In this document: in pieces, positions 1 through 7,237 of the stretch
Numbering within the stretch: position 1 is the stretch's first letter
How the letters are laid out: the number at the start of each line of letters is the position of its first letter
Translations under genes and position numbers: made by a program
Notes under the pieces: model-generated
The model's input: only the letters and a program-made list of their open reading frames with translations
The model's database searches: none
Told to the model about the DNA's origin: nothing
Assembly: GCF_019966495.1 (NCBI RefSeq)
Contig: NZ_JAIMIA010000044.1
Span: 1-38,924 of the forward strand
DNA length: 38,924 bases
Reading direction: 5' to 3'
From: Tateyamaria pelophila
GTDB lineage: Bacteria > Pseudomonadota > Alphaproteobacteria > Rhodobacterales > Rhodobacteraceae

Positions 1-449
1 TAGCAAAGATGAATCAGAGCCTTCGGAAAACGTCCAGACCCAAACACCCGATTCCCTTATTTCACAACAGATCCTAAGCCTGTGACTTCGGGCGGCAAGA
101 CAGGCAAGGCAAATCCGCCCTCTCTGAAGCTGATGGCGAACCTTTCCAGAGACAGTACCAGACTGGACCCAAGCGCGGCGATAGGTCCAATCACAAGAAC
201 GATCAGAAAAAGGGTCAGAAGAAACGCAGAGAGCTTTCCACGTCCGTTGAGCCGGGTTTTGAGCCATAGGAAAACAGGATGCGTGGCAACGGTCAGGATG
301 ACGGACCAGACAAGGATGCCTGAAAATGGCTGAACGACCAGAAGGCACAGATAGACAAACATAGCCAACGCACCGACCCGAATGGCAATGTGGATCGCAA
401 TCTGTTCCGGACTCCGGGCTTGCAACTGATCTTCCCGGTCTTGTGACAT
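1..449 (-). pseudogene. AI-2E family transporter (PerM-like), frameshifted and cut by the window edge
   Basis: The first reading frame gives 130 residues with at least two hydrophobic helices (about residues 25-55 and 72-100). The segment before the stop (FALPVLPPEVTGLGSVVK) resembles the N-terminal part of AI-2E/PerM family exporters, which are normally about 350 residues. The frame stops with TAA at 57-59. In another frame the sequence continues without a stop to base 1 as IRESGVWVWTFSEGSDSS, which fits the family's next conserved stretch (roughly IGE..W..W). A one- or two-base indel near position 60 therefore probably broke the gene. The family exports small molecules or is of unknown substrate. 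Start chosen at the ATG at 449. The rest of the gene lies outside the window, so I cannot exclude a sequencing error. Confidence 0.65.
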
Positions 450-821
450 GAGGCCTCGGATTCATGATTGGCGGCGGCGGAAACTCCGCACATGCATGCG
501 CAGTTGGGCCCGTTTGTTGCACAAAGCCTCCGCTCAACAGGAACCCCAAACTATTCCAAATTGCAATGGCGAAGACGGCTGACGGCGCGCCGGCAACTGC
601 ACCCGCGACACTCCCAACAGGTCCTATTTGGACGAAGCTCATCCGGAAGACATGGACAAGAACACCAGCTTTCAGGTGGCATGAATGCTCGCCACAACGC
701 AACACTCCAAACAAACCGGCGGGTCATGTTTGATTTTGGGCACCGGGTTTCCCAAAATGCATGATTTCAAAGGACTTAGCGGGGTCCGTTTGTTAAATGG
801 CGACCTTCTGCGCCATCAGGT
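450..821. other. Intergenic stretch with no confident gene
   Basis: No recognisable gene lies between the AI-2E remnant and zntB. One minus-strand frame is open from about 720 to the window edge. Its part upstream of the AI-2E gene (ATG at 642) would encode a small hydrophobic segment (AGAVAGAPSAVFAIAIWNS), but I recognise no family and see no ribosome binding site. The short sequence at about 510-530 (GTTTGTTGCACAAAGCC) recalls the terminal repeats of IS5-type elements, but no partner repeat or transposase is visible. Confidence 0.3.
733..758. other. 8-bp perfect inverted repeat
   Basis: ATTTTGGG (733-740) and CCCAAAAT (751-758) are perfect inverted arms around a 10-base spacer. The site lies about 64 bases downstream of the zntB stop codon. 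It could be a weak transcription end for zntB or a protein-binding palindrome. No T-run follows on the minus strand, so a terminator call is weak. Confidence 0.3.
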
Positions 822-1820
822 TCAGAACCACTTCAGTCGTTTGAAAATGACGATCTGTGCGACCAACAATCCCAAAAGCACTCCGCAAAAAACAAAAAAA
901 CCGCTGGAGTTGTTTGTGCCGGGTATTCCGCCGACATTTATGCCGAAGAGACCTGTCACAAATCCGAACGGCAGGAAAATACCCGAGATCAGCGCCAGAA
1001 TGTAGAGGGTTCGATTGGCCGATTCCGCCAATTGATTGGAGATTTCGTCCTTCAGGACGATCGCCTGTTCACGGGCTGAATCGATTTCCTCAATATAATT
1101 CACCGTCCGGTCAGCAGATTCGCGAAGCCGTTGTTTATTGGCGTCATCGAACCATTCAGGGGGATGTGCGAGAAAGCTGCCAAGCGCCTCGCGTTGCGGC
1201 GCGATGTAACGGCGCAGGTCGGCAAGCTTGCGCCGCATGTCAGAAACTTCGCGGCGCAATTCCGGACTGCTTTCCGTCTCCAACCTGACTTCGATGGCAT
1301 CGAGGTCACCTTCAAGGGTTTCAACCGTCAGTCCAATGCGTTCGGTCAGCCGGGCGATCAACCGCTCATAAAGTTCCGCGATGGTTTTCGGGCCGTTACG
1401 GGTGTCCATCAGACGAGATTGAATATCCAGAGGCGTTTTCAGCTTTTCGTCCCACAAGGTAATCAGCCGCTTGCCATCCGACCACATCCTGAGTGCCACC
1501 ATGTCTTCTTCTTCAGCGCCCGGATTGGTGTTCACGCCGCGCAATATTGTCACAAAGCCATATTGTCCGTGAAAGGCGCGTGGACGGCTGTCATGCGTGA
1601 GCAAGGCCTCGATTGTGACTTCGCTCAGTCCGCTACGCTCCATGAGCCATGATCGTACGCGCGGAGCGTCCTTGTTCAGATGCACCCAGAGGCCGTGATG
1701 ACTTTCGCTCCATGCTTCCACGTCCGGCCAGCTTTTTGCCGTGGCTGATCCATCCCCGTTGATGCAACATGCAAATTGCATCCCATCGGTATCAGGTGGC
1801 TCAGTAGGCTGTTGTCGCAT
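822..1820 (-). CDS. zntB: ZntB-type zinc/divalent cation transporter (CorA superfamily)
   Basis: The protein has about 332 residues. The long N-terminal part is soluble, with charged helical segments (about residues 130-270) that form the cytoplasmic funnel in CorA-type channels. Two C-terminal membrane helices flank the loop signature GINVGG (about residues 293-298), the variant of the CorA GMN motif typical of ZntB, so Zn2+ transport is more likely than Mg2+ uptake. The C-terminus ends in basic and aromatic residues (KRLKWF), as usual. I chose the ATG at 1820 because GGGGA lies about 8 bases upstream; in-frame ATGs at 1844 and 1898 are possible but less well placed. The gene appears monocistronic between two pseudogenes. 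The substrate is inferred from the motif only. Confidence 0.85.
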   Translation of the reverse strand: MRQQPTEPPDTDGMQFACCINGDGSATAKSWPDVEAWSESHHGLWVHLNKDAPRVRSWLMERSGLSEVTIEALLTHDSRPRAFHGQYGFVTILRGVNTNPGAEEEDMVALRMWSDGKRLITLWDEKLKTPLDIQSRLMDTRNGPKTIAELYERLIARLTERIGLTVETLEGDLDAIEVRLETESSPELRREVSDMRRKLADLRRYIAPQREALGSFLAHPPEWFDDANKQRLRESADRTVNYIEEIDSAREQAIVLKDEISNQLAESANRTLYILALISGIFLPFGFVTGLFGINVGGIPGTNNSSGFFVFCGVLLGLLVAQIVIFKRLKWF

Positions 1821-2049
1821 AACTCGTCCCCGCTTCGGCTTCATCTCATTCGAACCAAAGTTTACAGGGAAAACATGGCTTTTGCCTATGGGGTGCAAGT
1901 CCGGTTACTTCCCATGTCAGTTCAGCAAAAACGCCGGACTTGGGACGACATTGCGATGCGGCAAACGAATGGCGGAGGATTTGCGCCCAAAATCGGTGCG
2001 AACGAACAGATCGCCCAGTTCACTTTTTATGCACTGCAAACCGTGACGG

Positions 2050-2865
2050 GCATCTTCGCTTGTATTGCGAGCAGGACGATGTTGATCGAGCTCTGCGCGG
2101 TGGCGATGCGCTTCATCTCGACGGTATCCGGCCTGATGCGCCGCAACGCAGTCGCCATTGCTGATCCACATAAACGCACCGGGACGCTTTTCCAGCATAC
2201 AGGGAAAGTCCTCCGCTCCCATGTTGGGTGTTACGTTTCCGCCGACTGCGTCCGGCCGCACCATGCCAGACGCCACTTGGATCGCAATATCTCTTCGTGT
2301 CGCATCATTATGCGGCACCGGCAGGTCGTATATTTAGTCCAGTTCAATCTCGGCCCCGTCATCGCCGTCACGCCCGCACAGATTTCAAACATCCGGACTT
2401 TGCCCAGCTTGCGCGCTTCCCGGGAAAGGCTGCGCAACGTGCCTCTGATCCGAGCGATTTCAACAATCACATTATCCACGTAAATTTGTGTAATTGATAC
2501 AAGGTGCTGTGCGGATGTTTTCACGTTGCGCATCAGGATTGTCTGGAAACCTTGAATGAACTGCGCCACCGCGATGGCAGGGTCGGTGCCTTGATTGAAA
2601 AGGCCGCGTGCTATCCTTTGTCGGCAATCTGCAAGTCAAACAAATCAGCCGATCCCATGATGACATCTGCGCATGTTGCAAATTGACCGATCGGCCGCCT
2701 CGGAGAACGGTGAAGCGCAAAGATGGATTGAATGCCAAAGCGATCCATCAGACGGTCTGCGACCAGGCCGATTGTTCTGTGGACATTGAATGTGAGATCG
2801 GGATGGGCAGAAAAGTAGCGTCGGCATGAGACAAGCTCGGGCACTGCTGCGTCGAAACGTTAAGA
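2050..2865 (-). pseudogene. M20 family amidohydrolase (hippurate hydrolase-like), heavily decayed
   Basis: Three minus-strand frames together recover an M20D amidohydrolase. The N-terminus reads VPELVSCRRYFSAHPDLTF, which matches the family's RRDIHAHPEL region, and is followed by HRTIGLVADRL. A jump then leads to PIGQFATCADVIMGSADLF, equivalent to the 'PvGkfa...ma(s/a)sd.F' region. After another shift comes FNQGTDPAIAVAQFIQGFQT and then VSITQIY, with TPNMGAEDFPCMLEKRPGAF near the C-terminus. About 110 residues carrying most of the metal-binding site (the usual D(M)DALP and CGHDGH segments) are missing, and several frameshifts separate the pieces. No start codon survives: an in-frame TAA lies just upstream at about 2866. 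The gene is dead. Its original substrate cannot be told. Confidence 0.8.
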
Positions 2866-2884
2866 TACGTTTGTTTTACTTATA

Positions 2885-2898
2885 TAAACATTAGTTTA
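2885..2898. promoter_or_regulatory. Possible operator palindrome TAAAC-N4-GTTTA
   Basis: TAAAC (2885-2889) and GTTTA (2894-2898) form a perfect short palindrome with spacer ATTA, in an AT-rich patch (about 2866-2905) unlike its GC-rich surroundings. Imperfect extension (ACTTATA left, ACAAGT right) hints at a wider dyad. It lies upstream of the dead amidohydrolase and may be its relict promoter/operator, of the kind bound by TetR-type repressors. No such regulator is encoded nearby. Confidence 0.35.
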
Positions 2899-3050
2899 CA
2901 AGTCGTTCTTAAAGCATTGATTGAAGTGTGTGGAATGGGTCCGCGCGATGTCTATGGCCGGGCATAAGTATGAACAATGATGCACCATTCTCTCTGGCGT
3001 TAACGATCCGTTGGCAGAACAAGGTCAAACCGTCGGGCTGCGCTCGCAAA

Positions 3051-3923
3051 CTATTCGTTACCGACCTTTGCAACGATTGCCGCGCCAACCCGGAACACTG
3101 CTGCATTGCGATGGCTGAAACTGGCGTCGGTTTCGGTGATGAACAGGGCAACGGTTATTGGCTCTCTACCTGGCGGATAGAGGACCGCGACGATGGAACG
3201 CGACCCATAGCCTCCTGCACCGGTGCGATCATCAATCGACCAGCCGGGCGGGAGCGCGGCGCGAAACAGATCATCCGCAACGCTGTGTGCCGAAAGCCAG
3301 TCTCGCAAGGTGGAACGCGATGTGGCCGACAGAGCGTCTCCCAAGATCAATTTCTCAAGAGACCGTGCCATCGCCTGCGGTGTTGTCGTGTCCCGTGGAT
3401 CGCCGGGTCTTGCTTCGTTCAGTGCGGTTTCCCATCGGTCCAGCCGCGTAACCTGATCGCCGATGGACCGCAGAAAAGTCGTCAGGCCATCCGGGCCACC
3501 GATCTCTGACAAGACAATGTTTGCCGCAGTGTTGTCGCTGACCGAAAGTGCCATGCGGCAGGCCTCATCGAAGGAGATTTCCTGATGACCTGCGCCAATA
3601 TAGGCTTCGACAGCTGGTGAATAACTCACAATCTCAAAGTCCTGCAAGGGGACGGTGGCGTCCAAATTCGTCTCACCCGCATCCGCTTTCGCCAAAAGTG
3701 CTCCGCATGCCAGAACCTTGAAGGTGCTGTTGAGAGGAAATCGATCCGCGCCCGCGTAAGTGATTATTTCGCCGGTTTGCATGTCATGCATGTAGAATCC
3801 CACACGCGCGACCAGATCACGCTCAATACCGCCTATTGCCTCCAAAATCGTCTCAGCGTGCGCGCTGGTCAAAGCGGTTATGACCATGCAGGTCGTGATG
3901 AACGCCGACCTCAGGACTGTCAC
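3051..3923 (-). CDS. Class A serine beta-lactamase, RTG (carbenicillinase-like) subgroup
   Basis: The protein is a 290-residue periplasmic enzyme that hydrolyses beta-lactams. It has a signal peptide (about residues 1-23, ending in SAHA). All class A landmarks are present: S66-T-F-K69 (Ambler Ser70-Lys73), S129-D-N131 (Ambler 130-132), E165 with N169 (omega loop Glu166/Asn170) and R233-T-G235 at the KTG position. The RTG variant and the following AGGYGSRS are characteristic of CARB/PSE-type enzymes. C73 and C122 match the TEM-type disulfide (Ambler 77-123). Length is normal for the class. There is no adjacent AmpR-like regulator, integron or insertion sequence, so it looks like a resident chromosomal gene. 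Substrate range is inferred from the subgroup and would need testing. Confidence 0.9.
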   Translation of the reverse strand: MTVLRSAFITTCMVITALTSAHAETILEAIGGIERDLVARVGFYMHDMQTGEIITYAGADRFPLNSTFKVLACGALLAKADAGETNLDATVPLQDFEIVSYSPAVEAYIGAGHQEISFDEACRMALSVSDNTAANIVLSEIGGPDGLTTFLRSIGDQVTRLDRWETALNEARPGDPRDTTTPQAMARSLEKLILGDALSATSRSTLRDWLSAHSVADDLFRAALPPGWSIDDRTGAGGYGSRSIVAVLYPPGREPITVALFITETDASFSHRNAAVFRVGAAIVAKVGNE

Positions 3924-4185
3924 GACGCACCTCCGTCACTCACCATCGATCCCAGAAGGAATGGACCTGCAAACTGAGGGTAGGAGGGTAGGGGCAGGCG
4001 ATCAAGACAACATCTCTGCGGACTTGTGCGTGAGAGAGTTAGGTAAGCGCAATTTGGAAGAAGTTCTGGGTTTTCTCGACACGAGAGTTCAAGCAAAGGC
4101 GAAATTGTTGCACTGGTGTTTGAAGCAACGGTTGACGTCGGCCACCACCGATCAAGGTTTCGTTGCCAAAGCTATGCACGACGCT
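3924..4185. other. Intergenic region upstream of the beta-lactamase
   Basis: No gene is seen between the beta-lactamase start and the hairpin behind the RTX gene. The beta-lactamase promoter must lie here, but I cannot point to a convincing -35/-10 pair. Plus-strand open frames in this stretch are antisense shadows. Confidence 0.4.
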
Positions 4186-4211
4186 CGCCCGTGCCTGCCG
4201 GGACACGGGCG
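4186..4211 (-). terminator. Hairpin downstream of the RTX gene
   Basis: CGCCCGTG (4186-4193) and CACGGGCG (4204-4211) form an 8-bp GC-rich perfect stem with a 10-base loop, starting 16 bases after the RTX stop codon. No clear T-run follows, so it may be a weak terminator or a 3'-end protecting stem-loop. Confidence 0.45.
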
Positions 4212-4227
4212 GTGTCGCTCCACTGTC

Positions 4228-5178
4228 TTAGATGATCTGAGAATCGTCGATCGTCGTCGTGTTCTGAAGGATGATCGTCAGGTCACTGCCCTGATAGACC
4301 AGATCGTCGCCGACCTGTTTGAAATCGTCGGCGCTGAGTTCGAAGTTGCCCCGCGTGGAATAGTAGTCAATGCGGTCACCGGCCTCGAAATCCGTGATAA
4401 TGGCAGTGTTATCCTGAAAAAACGGTGCGGCAATCTCGAACGTGTCGTTGCCGCGGCCACCTGTCATGACGTCGGTGCCACTGGAGAAAAGGAACGTATC
4501 GTTCCCACTGCCACCATCGATTGTGTCGTCGCCATGACCGCCCAGGAGCCGGTCATTGCCGCCCCCTCCTGAGATATAGTCGTCACCATCCTCACCGACC
4601 AAGGCGTCGCGTCCAGATCCTCCATAAATGACATCGTTGCCATCACCGGCATAGATGGCGTCACGCCCTCCATTGCCTTGAATGAAGTTGTCATGAAACG
4701 AGCCATATATCGTGTCATTGCCGCTTCCTGCGTAGACATCTTCGATGGAAATGGCGCTTTCGGTGATGCCCTGGGCCACGTTTTCGACATAACCATCAGC
4801 CAGATGGAACGTCCAACCGCCTGTCGTACTGCCAAAATTCAGCAAATCGTCGCCACCGCCCCCGTCATAGCTGTCGACGCCGTGCCCGTGCAGGAACACG
4901 TCATCGCCATTACCGCCGTACATGACATCGTTGCCGCGACCACCATCGAGGATGTCATCGCCCGTGCCGCCATACAGGAAATCGTGTCCGCGGCCGCCAT
5001 CAAGGTTGTCGCGGCCGGATTGGCCGTGGAGCGCATCGTTGCCGGACCCGCCGAACAGATAATCGTTGCCGCCGCCGCCAACCAGCAGATCTTTGCCGCC
5101 ATAACCGTACATGATGTCGACGCCGCTGCCGCCGCCGTTCCAATCAACGCCTGAAGTGCCATAAAAATAGGTAGCCAT
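4228..5178 (-). CDS. RTX / hemolysin-type calcium-binding repeat protein
   Basis: The 316-residue protein consists largely of glycine-aspartate nonapeptide repeats of the type GGxGxDxUx, for example GGGGNDYLFGGSGNDAL and GGHGDDTIDGGSGNDTF. They form two blocks (about residues 25-110 and 145-245) split by a non-repeat insert (about 112-143). Such repeats form Ca2+-bound parallel beta-rolls after export. There is no N-terminal signal peptide. The acidic, aliphatic C-terminus (about 255-316) fits a type I secretion signal, although no type I ABC exporter lies in the window. AAGGAG precedes the ATG at a good distance. No enzymatic domain is visible, so it may be an adhesin or surface/biofilm protein. 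It is divergent from the SARP-like regulator and shares the repeat-rich promoter region with it. Confidence 0.88.
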   Translation of the reverse strand: MATYFYGTSGVDWNGGGSGVDIMYGYGGKDLLVGGGGNDYLFGGSGNDALHGQSGRDNLDGGRGHDFLYGGTGDDILDGGRGNDVMYGGNGDDVFLHGHGVDSYDGGGGDDLLNFGSTTGGWTFHLADGYVENVAQGITESAISIEDVYAGSGNDTIYGSFHDNFIQGNGGRDAIYAGDGNDVIYGGSGRDALVGEDGDDYISGGGGNDRLLGGHGDDTIDGGSGNDTFLFSSGTDVMTGGRGNDTFEIAAPFFQDNTAIITDFEAGDRIDYYSTRGNFELSADDFKQVGDDLVYQGSDLTIILQNTTTIDDSQII

Positions 5179-5253
5179 CTTGAAAACTCCTTTGATGCAA
5201 ACAATTCCCGCACCGGATGTCGATGCGGATAATCACATGCTGCGCCAACAGGT

Positions 5254-5272
5254 GTCAGGCTTGCGTCAGGCT
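5254..5272. promoter_or_regulatory. Direct repeat GTCAGGCT with 11-bp period, possible SARP site
   Basis: GTCAGGCT occurs at 5254-5261 and again at 5265-5272, an exact 8-bp direct repeat with 11-bp spacing. SARP-type activators are known to bind direct heptamer repeats spaced by about one helical turn. The pair lies about 75 bases upstream of the RTX start and in the same intergenic region as the SARP-like gene. Binding by that regulator is inference. Confidence 0.5.
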
Positions 5273-5377
5273 AAAACGGCGGACAGGGCAGGTGGCGTCT
5301 GACCGGCGATTGTGACCTGTTTCGTAATAGAAATTGACCTCTGCCCAAGCCGTTGAAACGTTCCATCGGGGACAAAC

Positions 5378-5396
5378 CGTCAGGTCGAGCCTGACG
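5378..5396. promoter_or_regulatory. Inverted repeat CGTCAGG-N5-CCTGACG
   Basis: CGTCAGG (5378-5384) and CCTGACG (5390-5396) form a perfect inverted repeat around TCGAG. The arms carry the same GTCAGG core as the direct repeats about 110 bp away. The site lies about 55 bases before the regulator's start at 5452 and may serve autoregulation. It could also act as an RNA hairpin in the leader. Confidence 0.45.
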
Positions 5397-5451
5397 CTGT
5401 TCTGATGCACCGCATTGTATGAGACGCGTACCCCAACGCAGCAGGACCAAA

Positions 5452-7212
5452 ATGACGAAAGACATCACCCGATCTGCCTTACTTGTCTCAGACCTGTTTC
5501 TGCCGCATGCTTTCATGGATGTGAAGGAAGCTGCGCCCGAGGGGCCTATGGCGACCGCACGATCAGAGCGGAACCAATTTATGTCAGACAGACAAATTGC
5601 CCGGATCGAGATCAAGTTGTTTGGTGCGCCCCGTGTCCGCGTGACAGGCGCGCACGTCTTTGATGTGACCGGCCCGCGCAATCTGGCCCTGATCGCCTTG
5701 CTTTCCAAATCTGCGGGTATGACCTGCAGTCGCGCAACACTGGTGGATATGCTTTGGACGGATAGTACGCCCGATCGGGGCCGCGCCAACCTGCGCCAAT
5801 TGATGCACGCATTGCGTGGAACGCTTGGGGGCAGTTATCAGGACTTGTTTGCGATCACGCGCGATACGATTGCGTTGAAACCCGACGTCGTGGAATTCAC
5901 CAATACGGCTGCGGATGGTATTTTCCTCGAAGGTCTGGACCTGCGGCAAGAAGGGTTTGAGGACTGGCTGCGCGATCAGCGCCTTGAGCAACCAGAACCC
6001 ATTCTCAATGGGCAGGCCCTTCGCCAAGAGTCGGGTGTTCTGCCCCGTATCATGGTCATTCCATTTGCAGAAACCGGGATGAATGTCGCCGGCGGATTGG
6101 GCGACGCGCTTGCCCACGAATTGACAGGGCAGTTTGCCCGGTCGCAATTGATCGATGCGATCTCTCATTTCTCAAGCCAAACGGCGGTAAAGGGTCTTCA
6201 CATCGATCTCAATTGCGACTTTGCGCTTACAGGGCAAATTCGAATGACACAGGATGCACTGGTGGTCGATGCATCCTTGTTGGAGCTGCCGACGAACCGG
6301 GTGTTGTGGTCGGATCGGTATAAGGCCCGCCTGCAGGATTTTCTGGCCGGTGAAGACGATCTGGCCAACCGGATGGCGGGGCAGGCACTCAGGGTCATCA
6401 TGTCGGGCGCGGTTGGTAAAACATCGTCGCGGCCATTGCCGGAGGTGGCGGCGCATACGTTGATGGTCTCCGCCGTGTCATTGATGCACGCCTTCGAGCG
6501 CAACCACTTTCAACGCGCCCACGGCCAGTTGCTGGAGGTGATCAACCGCTGCCCCGAACACTCTGTCCCGCGGGCATGGCTCGCCCAGTGGCACCTTTTG
6601 CGGGTCTTTCAAAAGTGGAGCGACGACACGGCCGAAGACAACAGGTGCGCGCAGGACGCGATCAAGAACGCGCTCGATCTCAATGCCGACTGCCCACTCT
6701 CACTGTCGATCGACGGCAATATCCGCACGATCTTCGACGCTGACTTCAAGACTGCGCAGCACCGGTTTGCCGCGGCGCATGCAATCAATCCGTCCAGTGC
6801 CTTCAGCACACAACTCAGCGCGGTTTTGGCAACGTTCCTGGGTCAGGGTCAGAACGCCGTCGATCTGACAGATCGTGCCTTTGTCCTGTCCCCGCGTGAT
6901 CCACGGCGCCCGTTCTTTCTGACGCTCGCTGCTGGCAGCTACGTCGCCGGAGGGCGCTACGCCGAGGCAGTCAAAATGGCCGAAACATCCCTACGCCACA
7001 ATCCCTTGCACCTGTCCGCGCATCGGTGCCGTGTGATCGGCCTGCAATTGGCGGGCCGCGAGGATGATGCCCGCAAGGCCGCCCGTGAACTTGTCCGCCT
7101 GGACCCCAAATTGCGCGTGTCCACCTATCAACGCGACCATCCGGCAGCGCAAACTGACGTCATCAAGACCTGGGCGAATGCTCTCAAAGACGCCGGTGTT
7201 CCGGTGAACTGA
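5452..7212 (+). CDS. SARP-type winged-helix regulator with TolB-like and TPR domains
   Basis: The protein has about 586 residues. After a non-conserved leader, residues about 52-146 form an OmpR/SARP-type winged helix (IEIKLFGAPRV, then ALIALLSKSAGMTCSRATLVDMLW with ANLRQLMHALR). Next comes a fragment resembling the start of the bacterial transcriptional activation domain (FLEGLDL...FEDWLRDQRLE). Residues about 199-315 resemble the TolB-like domain seen in alphaproteobacterial adenylate-cyclase/CadC-like regulators (IMVIPF, then GLGDALAHELTGQFAR and ...LTGQIR). The remaining C-terminal half is helical TPR-like repeats. It probably activates the PAP2 and protease genes 25 bases downstream, and perhaps the divergent RTX gene. 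I chose the ATG at 5452 because GCAGGA lies just upstream; ATGs at 5419 and 5581 are alternatives, and 5581 sits right at the domain start. The signal it senses is unknown. Confidence 0.8.
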   Translation: MTKDITRSALLVSDLFLPHAFMDVKEAAPEGPMATARSERNQFMSDRQIARIEIKLFGAPRVRVTGAHVFDVTGPRNLALIALLSKSAGMTCSRATLVDMLWTDSTPDRGRANLRQLMHALRGTLGGSYQDLFAITRDTIALKPDVVEFTNTAADGIFLEGLDLRQEGFEDWLRDQRLEQPEPILNGQALRQESGVLPRIMVIPFAETGMNVAGGLGDALAHELTGQFARSQLIDAISHFSSQTAVKGLHIDLNCDFALTGQIRMTQDALVVDASLLELPTNRVLWSDRYKARLQDFLAGEDDLANRMAGQALRVIMSGAVGKTSSRPLPEVAAHTLMVSAVSLMHAFERNHFQRAHGQLLEVINRCPEHSVPRAWLAQWHLLRVFQKWSDDTAEDNRCAQDAIKNALDLNADCPLSLSIDGNIRTIFDADFKTAQHRFAAAHAINPSSAFSTQLSAVLATFLGQGQNAVDLTDRAFVLSPRDPRRPFFLTLAAGSYVAGGRYAEAVKMAETSLRHNPLHLSAHRCRVIGLQLAGREDDARKAARELVRLDPKLRVSTYQRDHPAAQTDVIKTWANALKDAGVPVN

Positions 7213-7237
7213 AATTTTCAAAACGCGAGGTTTTTTC

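Noticed and set aside
505-535. GTTTGTTGCACAAAGCC resembling an IS5-type terminal repeat
   Set aside because: No partner inverted repeat, target duplication or transposase fragment could be seen, so no mobile element is claimed.
4678-5154. 158-codon plus-strand frame inside the RTX gene
   Set aside because: The Val/Ala/Ile-rich repeated translation is the mirror of the Gly-Asp repeats on the minus strand.
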